Assembly (NCBI GenBank): GCA_013398275.1
Contig: VZSE01013631.1
Location: 2,946,550-3,010,549 of the forward strand
DNA: 64,000 nt
Reading direction: 5' to 3'
Source: Promerops cafer
Lineage: Eukaryota; Chordata; Aves; Passeriformes; Nectariniidae
The position numbers and the translations under genes were made by a program. Positions 14,661 through 28,700 of this stretch are shown here, piece by piece; position 1 is the stretch's first letter; each line of letters begins with the position of its first letter. A model generated the notes under the pieces. The model worked only from the letters and a program-made list of their open reading frames with translations. It did not search any database and was not told where the DNA came from.

Positions 14661-17600
14661 GCCTGAAAGCTGGATCTGTGCTTTAAGATCTCCCCCAAGC
14701 ACTCATCTGCCAGGACACCTGCTTTTGCTCTCTGAGAAACCAACTAAATTAATTGCAATAGGCATGAAAATGTAGATGCTGTAATAAACTGCATTCTTAT
14801 TTTAGGCAACATCTTGGCTGTAATGAAGACTAAGTTTTTAAATACAGTTTAAAGAAATGCTGTGACCTGGCCTGAACATCTGGAAGATCTGATTGGGGTC
14901 AGGGTATCACAGGTGTCTACGTTTGTAGGTGTACCTGCCCCTGAGAGCAGAAACAGTTGGTGTAGTCCTCTTTAGGACTAGGAAAATGAGAGCCAGATCC
15001 ACCGCTGGCTACCTATATCCCAGACTTCATAAGAAACAGGTTCCAACAATGCTCTGAATTTCAGTTTGGGATGCTCACAGTAAATGATACAAAGCCCTGC
15101 TTGGTATTCCAGCTTTTGTCCACCTCAAAACTGAAATATTCTGAGTAAGAATTGAGTGGCAGTTTGAAAAATGGAGGAAACCAGTGGCTGGATTATTTAC
15201 TTGATGGCAAAGCTAGGGTGATTCTTCCCAGAGGTGTCCAGAACAGCAGTCCTTGACCTTGGTGGAAGGGAGGAGAAAGCCTTCTCTGGGAGCCCCAGTG
15301 CATATCTCAGGACATGTCAGATGGTGAAAAGCCCCTGGTAGTTGTCTTTGCCCTCTTCACTTTTCTGTATCTTCCTCCCTACACGCATATATCCATGCAA
15401 TTTTTTTCTCTTCAGGAGCCGTGTGAAGACAACACTTGTCTGGAACCAGCGATACTCTCTGGTGTCTCATCCTTTTCCATTAGATCCAAATGATCAATAC
15501 ATTCCTCAAAGGTTATATCTCAAGCTGAAGCCCAAGCAGACATGGGTGGGACTGGAAAGCCAGTTTGAGAACCAGGAGCACAGGCTCCTGTGTGTGCAGC
15601 AAGAACCATGGGAGCAAAGAGGAGCCCAGCACACACTATGTCAGCATTCCCATACCTTCCACGGTCACACTGACAGTTCCACGTGAAAGATCTATGTTCA
15701 AGTTGACTTCTCCTGGACACCAGAGCTCTGTCTCGCCCAGAACCTTGGCTCCATCTTGCAGCTCTGCAACAGAGGTCCACAAGCCCTGGAAGTCACCAAT
15801 TCCCCAGTGTGTCACTGACAGCTTTGGCTCAGCAGAGCCCAGGAGTCCAGGCTGCTTCACAGCCTGCTAGACCAGCTGGCAGCATCTTGCAGCCAGAGCT
15901 GATGGACACGTGCCCACACATCATTGAAATTAGTGTATTTCTTGAATCTTCTGGCTCCTGCAGATTGATGTTCAAGCCTGGAAACCCCTGTCACTGCGGA
16001 GCTTGCAGTCTGCCCTGACTCTGCCCTCAATCCTGCTTTCTGGCATCAGGACAGCTGCTGCACAGCTCCCTGCACCTCCACCATCACAGCAGGCACCACT
16101 GCTTTGGTGTTTGCCACAGACCATGATTCTACCTGAGTGGCCATCAATGCTGTCATGCATGTGGGAGGCATGTGGGACATGTCTTCTGTTGAGTATTGAT
16201 GGGAGGTGGTGACCTTTGTGTTTGTGCTGGTGGGGATACACAGTGAGTGTCAGCATTGTGTTATCGAAGAGCTTTCACTGCAGGAAGAATTAATAATGTC
16301 TGCTTCTTTCCTTCACACTTCTGCAGGACTTGGTCAACCCCAGCGCCGTGATTGATGGTGTGAGCAAAGCCTTGTTGGCGCCGTCTCGAAGGCAGGTGCC
16401 TGTTACTGAAAGGAGAAGACAAGGATGAAGGTGTCTTGCAGGACTTACAACTGCCTTATCAGAGCTGGGCAGTCAGAGTGAGTGGCTTGTTCTGGGGGGT
16501 GTATTTGCTGACAAAAGTCTGTGCAAACAAGGACCTTGAGAGAACGTACAGGGACCAGCTGCGCTGTATCTGGGAAAGGTGAATGCCGTTTGCAGAGCAA
16601 ACTTGCTCTAATTCAGGCAAATACTGTTACAAGCAATGTAGCTGAAAAGAAAACATGTTTACTGGGATGTTAACATGGCTCCTATCAAGTGCAGGGAAAT
16701 GGGGTAAATGCCTGTGTCTGTGAAACTGCCACCTGAAGCAAATAATTCCTGCTAGGAAAACCCTTTGGCAAAAGCATCTTGCCTTGACTGAGCATTCTCA
16801 ATACCTGGGAAGAAAAGGTTTTCAGCATGTTGCAGGATTCAGCCTTCACAGGCCCCCTCTGAGCACCAGCTCAGTGGTTATTTGCAAAAATATTATTGCT
16901 TTGGGTTTTGGGTGCAGGTGTGAGCTGTCCCCAGTGTTGCACTGCAGAGACAAGGAGTGCTGAACACTTCCCGGGAGTCAGCATCTTCCATGGGGCTGGA
17001 ACTGAGCAACCCCATGCTGAGCACCTCAAACCGTCCTTCCATCAAAATTTCATCCCATTTTTCTCCCTTCCCATCTCCAGGATCACTGCCACCACCCTCA
17101 GCACCTCAGAGGGAAAAGATGCACATGCCTTCAGGAAAGCAGGAAAAGCTGCAAAATTTGGGGACAGAGCCCCACCTCGTGGAAACAACCTCAGGCCCTG
17201 CTCACCAGAGGCTTTTATGGGTTGGATTGTGAGCCCCAGCATGAACTCATGCCTCACGTCCTGCCTGCTGCTACATTAATTAGTCTAATAAGAGGTTTTA
17301 TCTCAGTGTCAGTCACAGTCACAGGCACACAGCACAGGCATGGGGTGGTGCCTGGGTCCTCCTCTCCCATAGCTCAAGATATTTTGTGCAGCCCATGTGA
17401 ATGGTAATGATATTTGTGTTACTGTTGAAAAGAAAAAAGGTTTTATTCATTACAGCAGGTTTCTAATTTAGAGACAGTGGGAGACCTGGTTGAAAGCCAG
17501 GCTGAGCATCTTCCATTGAAGCAAAGAAATTAAATGGCTTTTTAAGTGATTCAACCAGGCAGCCATGGGAAGACACCAGGCAGAGGAGCCCCGAGGACCA

Positions 17601-20600
17601 AGGGGTTGCCTACAGACAGATCACCTGCCAGGAGAGCACTGGCTGGGGGAGCTGCTCAGCAAGCAAGGATGGTATGGCCCAGGAAAAGCTGCAAGTCAGC
17701 AGCTCCTTTAACCCTGTATTTGCTGGGTTTCAGGATATAGAAATGGCCCTCTCCTTATTTTCCCACCTGTACTCAGGGAAGGGGGTCTCTACCCATGTTT
17801 TTCGTACATAAAGTGTGATAGTAACAACGGTTCATTTTCCTCCACCTTCTGGAAGTCCCCCAGAAAAATCCTGTGGCACTTAACCAAAGGGTACCATGCT
17901 TTGAAATAATTATCCAGTGCCACCCATAGGAAGCACAACCAGTCAGGAACTCCTGCACCTGTGCAAAGAGGTGCAGGATTGAAGCTGCTCCATCAGATTA
18001 ATTTGATTTCTGTTGACAGTTTTTTGTTCCTGTCAGGAAAACGAAGTGAACTTGCCCCCTTCCAAAGATTCTGACTTGGGAAATGAAGTCTAGCTAAGCC
18101 AGACAGGTCAGAAGAGTGATATTTCTCTTTTTTAATTTTTGCCCAAGACCTGTTATTCTCTCTAGAAAAAAATTATATTTAGCTACCTGTTGCAGCCAAC
18201 ATGTAACTGTGGCTGCTGTCCTCAGTGTGTGTGATTAGGGATCCTGGAGGGATTATTTGTTCAGAGTCAGCAAGGTAAAAAGTCTTCTTTTCATTTGGTT
18301 GACAAACAAAAACTCCTAGAAACATCAGTGATGTTCTTTGATCCATTTTCCATAATTAGGGATGATCACATCTCTCATTGCTTGGCTAAATTCATATTTT
18401 TCTATCCTATGTTTCGGTGCCCAAATTCCTGTAAACTGCAGAGGTGATTTAAAAAGCCCATGACTTGGCACACCAGAGCACAGAGCTCCTCAGCACACAA
18501 AAAGTCAGAGCCACTGGTGTATCTGATGTTGTTCCTAGTTCTCCAGGCTGGGAATTCCCAATGTTTTGCTCAGGAATCATTATTAGTTGGTAAGATGTGA
18601 GAGTTGGTTAGACAGCCAAGTTCCCCACCAGCACCAGACACTGGTGTGAGGCAGGAGGTGCTCAGCCAAAGCAGTTGCCTTCTGCCAGAGCAGAGAAGCA
18701 GCAACAAAACCCTGGGCTGTGCCCAAATGCCCTACTGATAAGCAGATCAGGGTGTAAGCTTGACTATTTCTTAACCTTTAGCAGTAAAAATGCAGGGACT
18801 GTGCAGTGTCAGTATGTCTGGGATTAATGAGACTCTTGGGTACAAGCTTTGGGGAGAATTACAGGGTTTTGGTTTTAGATGCTTTATAGAAAGTCTGAAC
18901 AAGCACCATTAGTCAGCTCAGTGCTAATTAATGATTAAGCTGGATAGCACCGAGCTGCTTTCAATTGATTTTTAGAGGGGGAAAAAGCAAGCTGGAATCT
19001 TCATTTCCACGATACACAGGTGTAAAGAGGAGTGACAGGGGTTGACAATCTTGACCTGCCACACTGGGGAGCACAAGACCCTCAGCATACAGGACTGCAG
19101 CGGGGGACACTCTGTCACGGACATTTCCAGCCCAGAAATGGTGACAGGAGAAGGAGATGAACATAGTGATGAAGAAGAGATGATGGTGGAGACCAGCTCC
19201 CCAAGGTGCCAGCACCCTGCTTGGGGCAGGTGTCCCTGTGCCCAGCAGAGCTGACAGTAACAACTCCTCCCTTTAGGGCTCAGCCCTTGCACAGATGCCA
19301 GCAGTGGAGGGAGAAGTTTGGATGCTCTCCCCATGTCCGGCATGGGTCACAGGAGTTTCCCCACTCAGGATGCCCATGATGGCCTCTGAACATCCCTACA
19401 CCGTCCATGGGCTGCATTTGAGGTAAACCTTCCTTTCAAGCCTCCTTGCCTGCCTTGGCTGCCGCCTGCAGTGGGAAGGTGGCTCTTAGGGTGGCTACGG
19501 GGTGAGGTTGGCACGCGTGGTGCTTGGTGCGTGGGTGACATCTACCGGCCGTGCCTGCTGCTTCGGTTTATGCTTTTACGACTCTAAAGAAGCCCGTGCC
19601 AAGAAAAGTGACACTGGAGGCTGTGCGCTGCTTTAACTGCTCGTTTAACTGTGTCAGGGTCAAAGCCAATACATTATTTTTATAACTGTGTGAAGGCTGT
19701 GTGTCTCATGCCACGGACCTTCTCTGGGGTTTGACGAAAAGCTGACAATTTAAATGAAGCAGATGCAAAGCTGTAGGAAATCTTGAAACATGAATGGAAG
19801 TTATTCCCCTGTAGTTTATTCCCCTGCAATTAAGATTAGATTTTGGATCTGTTTCATTCATTGAGAATTCACAACCAGTCCAGAGCACAACTAAAAATAC
19901 GAAGCAATACTAGTGAAGTTTTCTTCACAGAAAATTGCTGCCGCTTATTTGAGGATTTATTTTAGAACAGCAAAATAATGGTCATTTCCCTAATATTTTT
20001 TACCTTTTGAAGAGTAGAAGGTAAAATTAGGAAAAAACATCTGCCTAGCTGTGACCAAAAACCAGAACAATAACTAATCCAACACATATTTTCAAAAATT
20101 AAATACTTGTGTAATTTTTAAAGGAAATACTTCCAGGCTGGTGGCTTTTGTTGTATTGGTATTGGATAAAATATTACAGTTAAGCTCCAGGCTATAACAC
20201 TTGAATCCATGCTCAAAAAACTGCCCTGGCTGGATACAACTCACCAAGTGCCTGGCTGTGGGCACAGACCAGCCAGAAAGCTGGAGCTGGAGCAATATTC
20301 CTCCACATCCTGGTTCTTGCATGAGGCTGAACCTTGTAAATTCTTATCAATACAACCATAAAGAAAAAAGTTGTAAATACACTACTCAAAGGGTCAAATT
20401 CAAAGGTGAATAGAAAGTAAACAACACTCATGCTTTCAAATACTGTGATTTTTAAGCTTTTTATTATTTTGGCACCAGGCATATAATTTGTGAGTGTTTA
20501 GGTAAGGTGAGGTCATGGCAGAGACTGTACAAGCAGTACTTTGGCATTCCCACAGTATAATAGCACCCACAGTCACTGCAATATCTGCAGTGCCATAAAT

Positions 20601-20669
20601 GTTAATCCAGCTTGTCCTCTTTCCTCATGTTATCTCTTCACACCTTTCATCAGCTCCTAAAGCACAAGA

Positions 20670-21375
20670 CCGGGACAGGAGCACCAGCAAGAATAATGAG
20701 CCCTGTTGGGAGCAGCCCTGCAGAGAAGCCTTGGGTGTTCTGGAGGATGAAAGGCTGGACATGAGCTAACAGGGCTTGTACCAGAAGGCAAACCACATCC
20801 TGGGCTGCATCCAAAGCAGCGTGGCCAGCAAGAGGGGATGCCTTCGTGAGACCCCACTTGGGGTGTTGCTGGGGTCCTCAGCACAGGAAAGACATGGAGC
20901 TGTTGGAGTGAGTCCAGAGGAGGGCACCAAGGATGATCAGAGAGCTGGAGCACCTCTCCTATGAAGACAAGTTGAGAGAGCTGGGGTTGTTCAGCCTGGA
21001 GAAAAGAAGGATCCAGGCAGACTTTGTAGCTCTCTCCAGTACCTGAAGGGGGCTTATAAAAAGGAGGGAGAGGAACTTTTTATATGGGCAGATGACAGGA
21101 CAAGGGGCAATGGTTTTAAACTGAAAGAGGGCAGGTTTAGATTAGATATTAGGAAGAAATTCTTTACTGGGAGTGTGGTGAGGCACTGGAACAGGTTGCT
21201 CAGAGAAATTGTGGATGCCCCACCCCTGGAAGTGTTCAAGGCCAGGCTGGTGGAGTTTTGAGCAACCTGGTCTAGTGAATAGCATCCCTGCCCATGGCAT
21301 CCATGGGCTGTTGGAGCTAGATGATCTTTAAGGTGCCTTCCAATCCAAACCATTCTATGATTCTCATTCTGTGAT
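20670..21375 (+). mobile_element. CR1 LINE fragment, best-preserved copy
   Basis: About 700 bp of CR1 3' sequence: GCTGGACATGAGC, AACCACATCCTGGGCTGCAT, GAGACCCCACTTGGGGTGTT, GAGCACCTCTCCTATGAAGA, GGCACTGGAACAGGTTGCTC and TCCCTGCCCATGGCATCCAT appear in the normal order. It ends in the CR1-type short tail ATTCTATGATTCTCATTCTG. No target-site duplication is expected for CR1. It looks younger than the other copies because it diverges less from the family pattern. Confidence 0.95.
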
Positions 21376-23689
21376 GGGAAACTGGTTCAGACTGGGAGAA
21401 GGCAGCTTCAAGATCAGCCCTGAACATAAAAATATCTTTTTCCCTGTTAGGCATTCCCAAAGGACAAGTGCTGAATTACTGCGAACTTCTTAGCATCCCT
21501 TCCAGGGACTGTGAGTTTCCATTCAATGCAGTTGAGCACCTGTTCCAGTCTCCAAGGCCACCAGTTCTTCCCCTACAGTGTCCCAATCCTCCTATGCACT
21601 GACTGAACATCTCCATGTACCATCCTAGGGTTCTGCTCTCTGCTTTGACCACCAAGGAAATTCTGTCCATGACCAGTTCCTGAAGAATCTGCTGCAACCT
21701 GAAAGCCTGGCCTTACATATGTGCTGTGTTGAATCCCATTTTCTAAAAGCTGCTTGATAATTCCTCTGTTGGCATCCAATTAGGTGCTTTTCAGATACCC
21801 GCAGAGACTAAATATATTTTTGCACTGTGAAGAAAGGTGTCAGGTTTATTTGGTATTACCTACCTTTTCTAGATCAATATTCTTTCTAATTTTTTTATTC
21901 CTGTTTTATGTCTACTTCTTTGGATTTCATTATTCAGCCCTTCATGGGCATGCAAACTAGTGGGCTCATAAGTTTTTCCTGTCTCCCATACTCCTTCTGA
22001 GTAACCTCATTTCAGTCCTCCTTGATTATATATCTTCTGCAGATCAATAGATATCACCTCCTGCTGTTAATAAATTGCCTTTATTACTTTGTTTATATAT
22101 TTTCTAATCTAAATCTCTCCTGATTAGCTCCATTTGATCACTAAGAAAGCTTCCCCAGGCTCCAATGCAGGGTGTTAGTTCATCCATTAGTCACTGCTTC
22201 CCCAGCAGTCAGCCCTAAAGATTGGAACACTCTAAGCAAGCACAGTATATTTCATGTGTGATGCAAATGACTAATATTATGTTTCGTTTTGTGAATTATA
22301 AGATAAACTCTTTCTGGAGATACAAGAATGGAAATCATGCAGAAAATTATTTGTTCAGATTGTCAACCATGTGGAAGAGTGTTTAGCAGCTTTAATTTCT
22401 GATCTCCTATAATAGACTGGATGAAATTTAATGCAGTGCACCTTGTGGTGCTCTTTTGGAGAAAATCTGTAAAGATAGCTCCTATAAGGAAAGCACCTGC
22501 ATGTTAACATCCCACACTTTTATTTTTCTAAGAATATGATTTAGCTCAGATGTCCTTTGACAGAATTCTCTCTTTTCCTATTAGATGTTCTGCTCACCTA
22601 CCCCCAGCTGACATCTTCCAACCGTTTAATGGTACGTCAAAATTATTGCTTTTGAAGTCCTTTGGAATTTACAGCTGTATAAATGCCAGTACTGTTCTGT
22701 AAAAATATGAGTTATGTGAAAATCTTGGAAACCTGCCCAGCTATGATACTGCCAGGAATTTGGATATAAGTGCAACATGACTGGTTTGGATTCGAAGGAG
22801 ACTGGGGCAAGTTTTTCTGATTGATAGTTCCTAATAATCATGCTCTGAGTGTGGGAATAGGGTTTGCTGCGGTTTAGATTTATCCATTCCTGCAGAGGAA
22901 TAAATTGCTCTGGCAGCCTCTCCATAAACCATATTGTTTGGGATGCCACCAGGTGGTGCCAGCAAGTCAGGGAAACACGAGCTGGACGGACTCGGGGAAA
23001 TCAGCCTGGATTGAGGATAGGGCGGCTCCCGGGACCTCTTCTTTCTGTTTCTAGTCGGGGACTTCAATCCCAATCCCTTCCAGCTGCTCTTAAAATATTT
23101 TTCATGTTTTTGCGCCACACTCCAGAAGCCTATTTTAAGATTCAGCTCAGGATGCTGTAGGGCAGTTGGCACGCCCTCAAAAATGTCCTTTTTATAAAAA
23201 GACAAGCACTTCTGTTGTTTTTCCTACTTCCTAACAACTGTTTAAAATCAAATGACGTAGAAAATCTAGTGATCTCTATGTCTTAATCCTTCATGCCTCA
23301 TTTCTTTTGGATTAATATTTGACTGTGACTATTTTTGTTACTTAGTCATTGCAAAAATTAAAGCAAATTCCAGTGTTTCTCTTAAGAAATCAGTCATTCT
23401 AAGTTGTGTATCAGACTCTTTTTTCTGAGCTAATATTGCTCACATCCTGTTAAACTGTTGCCAGGATATTTCCCATCTTTGAGTATGGATGTAAAATTAA
23501 GCCCTGCTTGTATTTAAACATCAAAACTCATATGGAGTTTTGTGAGGAAGCCCAGAGGTCCATAGAGAGTGGAGCTGTAGTGTTTCTCTTGCCATGGGGT
23601 AGTAACAGGGTCAGGGAAATATCCTATAGCCCCATTATTTCACACAAGCTGGGCAAAAGGATGGGGTACATTGACTGTTTCTCAGCCTT

Positions 23690-23884
23690 TGCTCATACAG
23701 GTGGAAGTAAAAACATTGTAGTGGATCAAGAGAAGGGATTATCCCCTCTCATCACCCTTCATTATACCATACCTACATACTGCATCCAGTTTTGTATTCC
23801 CCAATACAGGAAAGATAATGATGGGGGTGATGGGGAGAATTCAGCAGAAGTCATCAAGACATATTCCTGGATGTGAGTAAGATG
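23690..23884 (+). mobile_element. Old CR1 LINE fragment (internal part)
   Basis: GAGAAGGGATTATCCCCTCT, CATACTGCATCCAGTTTTGT and CCCCAATACAGGAAAGATA, then GAGAATTCAGCAGAAGTCAT, correspond to the CR1 segment just past the reverse transcriptase. The copy is diverged and lacks the 3' end. Confidence 0.75.
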
Positions 23885-25582
23885 AATTACCTTTGAAGTG
23901 CTTTCCTCTCTCCTCTCATTACAGAGGGAGCCTAAATACCTAAAGTTAGGCTACATGAATCTCCTGTGAGGTGAATTTCTGAAAGTTGTAGGAGGGTCTG
24001 GACCAGAAGGACTGAAAGCCTAAGTTTCTTGAGTGTTTAGCAGCTGCTCTAGCAACTGACTTGGACTTGGTTTTAAAGTTGTCACTGTGAGTGTCCAGTT
24101 TACCAGGTCTTTTTCATTGGTTTCCACCTGTGCAAATGTTAACCTTTAGCCAAGCTTTCATCACAGGTTACTCACTCAATGCATGTAAAACCTCTACATC
24201 TACACCACTATCTTTCTGGTGATCCAGTCATCATTTCAACAGTAATTTTTGCATTGACCCAAGAAGAATGAGTCCATGTCGTCAGTTGGGTCGGCTTTTG
24301 TGGCTAACAGACTCCATAGACCAGAAGTATCCTACAGACTTGTGTGTAGCCCTGAGAGAGAAACAGGTGTGATCAGCCATTCCTGCTCTGTCATCTGCAT
24401 TTGAGTGTCTTGCCAGTTGATGCTGGGATGCTGAGGTAGCCATGGAAGTCAGTATCTCTTGCTTCCAGGGTTCAGCCCCCTAAATCACTCTCATTTTCAA
24501 AGGTGGAAGCTGAAGATGCTTGGCAGTGCAGGAAATTAGGCCTCTTGTGCAAGTCTGTAAATACAGCTAGAGATGCTAAGATGACATAAAGAAGAAAACA
24601 GATACATAGCTGCTGCCTTATAGACTCCTGAAACTATTATTGCACTCAGCTCTTGTTGGCCACGATTTAAATGGTAACAGCTGCAGCAGAAAAAAAAATC
24701 CTAGTGTCTTCTTCACTGTATCTGCAAGCCACAGGAAGGGAGAATACAAATTTAAAATATTATTTTTATCTCAGAGTCACAAAATATGTGGGGAAACTCT
24801 ACCTCTCCTTAAAGAAGCAAGTATTCTTGGGAGGTCAAATTGTTAGAAAGTTGTTTGCATTATTTAGTGATCTCGAGATGATTTCAAAATTTTAAAATAA
24901 TACAAAGAAATTATACTTTTTTCTTTTATTGTTCTTAGTTTTCTGTCCCTGCAAGAGCTCTGTGCCAACAGAACATACAATCTCTGTGCATGCAGTCTCT
25001 TTCTGTAACAGTGACATTTAGGCACAGCTATTTAAGAACTTGGTGTAAGAGACTCTGCTACAGGTTGTATTTGATAACAGCAGAGGTGCCAGGGAGTCTG
25101 TGACCTTTAGTGCAATAAAACAGTGGGATAACAAGGATCAAAACTTAAATCCTGAGGACCCAGAAAAAGCATGGCTGGTGCTGAGCCCTTGAAGGAAAGG
25201 CATCTCTGGAGCTGTCTGTCACAGCTTGCTTGATATGTCACATTAGCATCTTTTCCATGCTGACCCCACTGAAATGTCACAGCCCATTTATTTAATCCCA
25301 AGCATCCAGTGCCAATGCTCGTGGCACAAGGTTACATTGGCTCTGAAAGATTTCCTGTGCATTGGTCTGAAGACAGAAGATAAATAGGGGTGCTCTGTGC
25401 TCCATCTTGGTCAGTCAGATTGACCTTTCAAAGCAGTCTTACTTGGATTTATCCCAGGTTTTCAGCACCATAATCTGAGGGAAGTTTTGCACTTGTGTTG
25501 CAGAGAAGCAGGCTCTCCTCCAAGAGGGATGGCAGATGTGTGAGTGGGAAGAAATCTTGACTAGTCCCTGCAGGAGGAATAA

Positions 25583-25796
25583 TAAAATCATAGAATCATT
25601 TATGTTGGAAAAGACCTCTCAGATCATCAAGTCCAACCATTAATCCAGCACTGCCAGGTCCACCACTAAAACGTGCCCCTCAGTGCCACATCTACACATC
25701 TTTTAAATACCTCCATGGCTGGCTGCTTCACCACTTCCCTGGGCTGCCTGACCATCCATTCAGGAAAGAAATTTATCCTAAGGAAAAGAACCTCCT
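25583..25796 (-). mobile_element. CR1 LINE fragment, reverse orientation
   Basis: AATCATAGAATCATTTATGT, CAAGTCCAACCATTAATCCA and ACATCTTTTAAATACCTCCA, followed by CACCACTTCCCTGGGCTGCC, are the reverse complement of a CR1 3' end. Confidence 0.92.
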
Positions 25797-28700
25797 TTCC
25801 ATAGAGACAAGGAGACCAAGGATGCTTGTAGCTGTGTAGGGAGCTCTGTCACCTTCTTCACAGAGTGTAGGACTTCCTCAGATCTTGCCTCTAGCATCAA
25901 CATTTGTTTTCATGCTTTCACGTGTCAGTGTTTATCAGAAGCAGGGCTTCCCAGCACACTCACCTCCAGAGGCAATGGGAGAAGAGACATGTCCCAGAAG
26001 ACAGATACATGTCTGAACATACTCCTCCTCACTGGTGGTCAATGCTACTGCATGACCATGGCATACAAACCTACACAGAACAGAGTATAACTTTTCCAAC
26101 TTTTACATTAATGTAATCTTCTGGAGGAAAAAAATTAGTAATTTTATAGAAAAAGCTTTAGAAGCAATTAATATGTACATGAACCAACAGCCAAATAATC
26201 CTTGAAAACCTTGGTCTACAGTTTCCAATACAGGGCAATAAAACCTGGGAAACAGGAGCTCAGTGTCTTTCAGCAAAAAACCAAACAAAACCTTCCTTAG
26301 TTATTTTAGAAAACTGAACAGCACTGCATAAATATATCTTCCTCCTTCAAAAGGCAGGTCACAGCAGCCTTAATTATCAGAGGGACAGAATGGAAACAAC
26401 ATAAAAATAAATCCTTTGAAAGTTTGCTCTCATTACCACATTTGGCATATTTAAGCATAAACACCATCTGTGTTTATCAAGAAACACAGCAATAGCTGCT
26501 GTCCGATCTCTACAGTGACACCAGTGTTCACAGAGATTTACAGTAAGGGGCACATGCAAGGCTTCCACAGAAACTGAGCTTCCCTGAAATTATTTGCTCA
26601 GTCGCCAGCTGCTCACGTAGATGGAGGCACTTTTGCCAAGAGAAGAATCATCATGGAAGAAAAGCAAACCTCAAATCTCTCACGGAAGATTCTTCTGGCA
26701 GCCCCAAGGAGGCAAACAGCAGCACAAGTTACTTGCAGCAAAGGATCAAGCCATAAAACACCCTTTGTGCTTTTAGTGTTGTAACTGCCATGGCGGGAGG
26801 AGGAGCATCTGCGGCTCCGGGGTCAGCTCACTGCTCTGCCCCCACCATTGGCAGAACGGGGACCTGCTGTCCCTCTGTCTTTGCAGCAGGCATGGAATGC
26901 TGGAGGGGACTGCACGCAAGGGCTGGCTAGGCTCTGCCCTTGCCCTGGCAGACCAGCCCTCAGGTAGGGAGAGAGTGGTTTGTGACCTGACTGGGTGCTG
27001 TGTTCTTCTACCAGTCTCTCTCATCCAACTCTGGTGCAACAAGAGATCCGGGGGGCTTGTAGGCAAACAGGTGCCAGTGGGAACAATTCCTCTACAGATG
27101 CTGTGGTAGCTTGCTCTGCCAGCCACCTGTGCCCATGGGTCTGGACCCTGGGTTATGTTTAGTTGGGCTCCCTTTTGGGATCCTACAGCATCCTTCTGTG
27201 CAGAAACAATAGAAAAGTGAAAAGACAAGGACAGGAGCAGAAGCAAGACATGCCCTTCCTAAAGCCAGGATGCAATGCTGCCAAGGGGCAATGATGGCTT
27301 CATCACAACCTAGAAGCTGTTTTCTAGCTCAGCACAGGCATTTGGAATCCTGCCACCAGGACCAAACTGTCCCATGCATGTGGATCCAGGCAGCTGATCA
27401 GCAAGGACCAGCAACACATCCTCTGTTGAAAGTGAAACCCTGAGCTGTCTGAAACACAAAGCCACAGGTAACAACAGGCCTGCCTTCACTGCAGGCTGTG
27501 GCACCAGTCTTTGGTTCTCCTTTGCTGACACACAAGATTTAGGCAGACTGCTCATACTAAAATCCCAGTGTGCTTTAGCTTCACCGTGCAAAAGAACTCT
27601 GTGAATAAATGTCAACTATTTTTAGATGATAGAAGTAATTATGTGAATATATAACAAGCTCTTTTACACTGAAAGATTAGAAGAAAAATACACGGACATC
27701 CAAAGTACGTCACCTAAATCTGAACAGCCTGGAACAGCATCTGATCTCCATTGCTCTAGCATCATTTGCCCAGAACCAGTTAAGAAGACTGATACTAGTA
27801 TTTTGAGCATAATTTGGCTCTTCCTTCTTGTAGAGGTGGCATTGAGTGGCCTGATTGTAATAGAGATACATTGAACGATGCAAAGACAATCCAATTAAAA
27901 TTAAAACAAATTAAAAATCCACAGTATTGATGTTAATTTTTTTCAGTTCCAGCCTGATGGCTTTATGAGAAGCGGAACTGGGAAAGTTGCAAAAACTGTA
28001 GACAGCAGTTTCACTGCCTAAACTCTTTCACCAATATGTTCATAGTATTTAATTTGAATTTTCCTTTTCTTAATTTTCTCTCATTTACTCTAATTACATT
28101 GTCAGTGTGCTTGCCTAAGTAATTTTTTTCTATCAAGTGTTTACTTTTCTCAGATATTTACAGACTACTTTTGCATCTGCCCAAACACTGTGTTAAACAT
28201 CATAAAAACCTTATTCTGCTTTATGATTTCACCTTAGAAGTTGATCACTCTGGTCTTCTCCTGAAATTGTGGCTTTGCTCTGGATTTTGTCATCCCACCA
28301 AGACAGTGGTCTCAGTGCCCAGTGTACACTCCCAGAAGCTGTGAAGGCAGCAAGGAAGATCTGTCCCAGACAGAGAAGCAATTTTCAACCTGTGCTTTAC
28401 TCTAAGCACACAAGAAATCCTACTTGCTTTACTGAGATTACACATGCCCTTAAAACCTTGCTCAGCTGCTGTGCTGGAGTGGGATCAGATGGCTCTGTTC
28501 TACATCAAGCCCATTAAAAAAGGTTTTTTCACCCATTTTTCCATGACAAAATGCATGTGTGTGAGTAGAATTCAGGGTGTGTTTTCTTGCAAGTATTTGA
28601 TTTGCTGCCCACTGTCACTTCAGTGTCTCTGGATGTGCTCTTGTACCTGCGCTTCTCCTCCCTAAACATTTGGAGCTTATGTATTTTTCCTGAACAACTT

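Larger units (their letters stand above)
11619..20669. other. Intergenic
   Basis: Apart from one reversed CR1 end (14,493-14,660) and a small tandem repeat (13,870-13,909), I see unique non-coding sequence. The part 11,620-13,500 is AT-rich. A local cluster of about a dozen CpG dinucleotides lies at 19,460-19,645. No gene was recognised. Confidence 0.65.

Noticed and set aside
20657..20953. A 98-codon open frame on the minus strand, rich in Cys and Pro
   Set aside because: It is the antisense translation of the CR1 fragment at 20,670-21,375.
26773..27246. A 157-codon open frame on the minus strand
   Set aside because: It matches no known protein, has no clear exon boundaries, and its plus strand is also open over part of the same interval.
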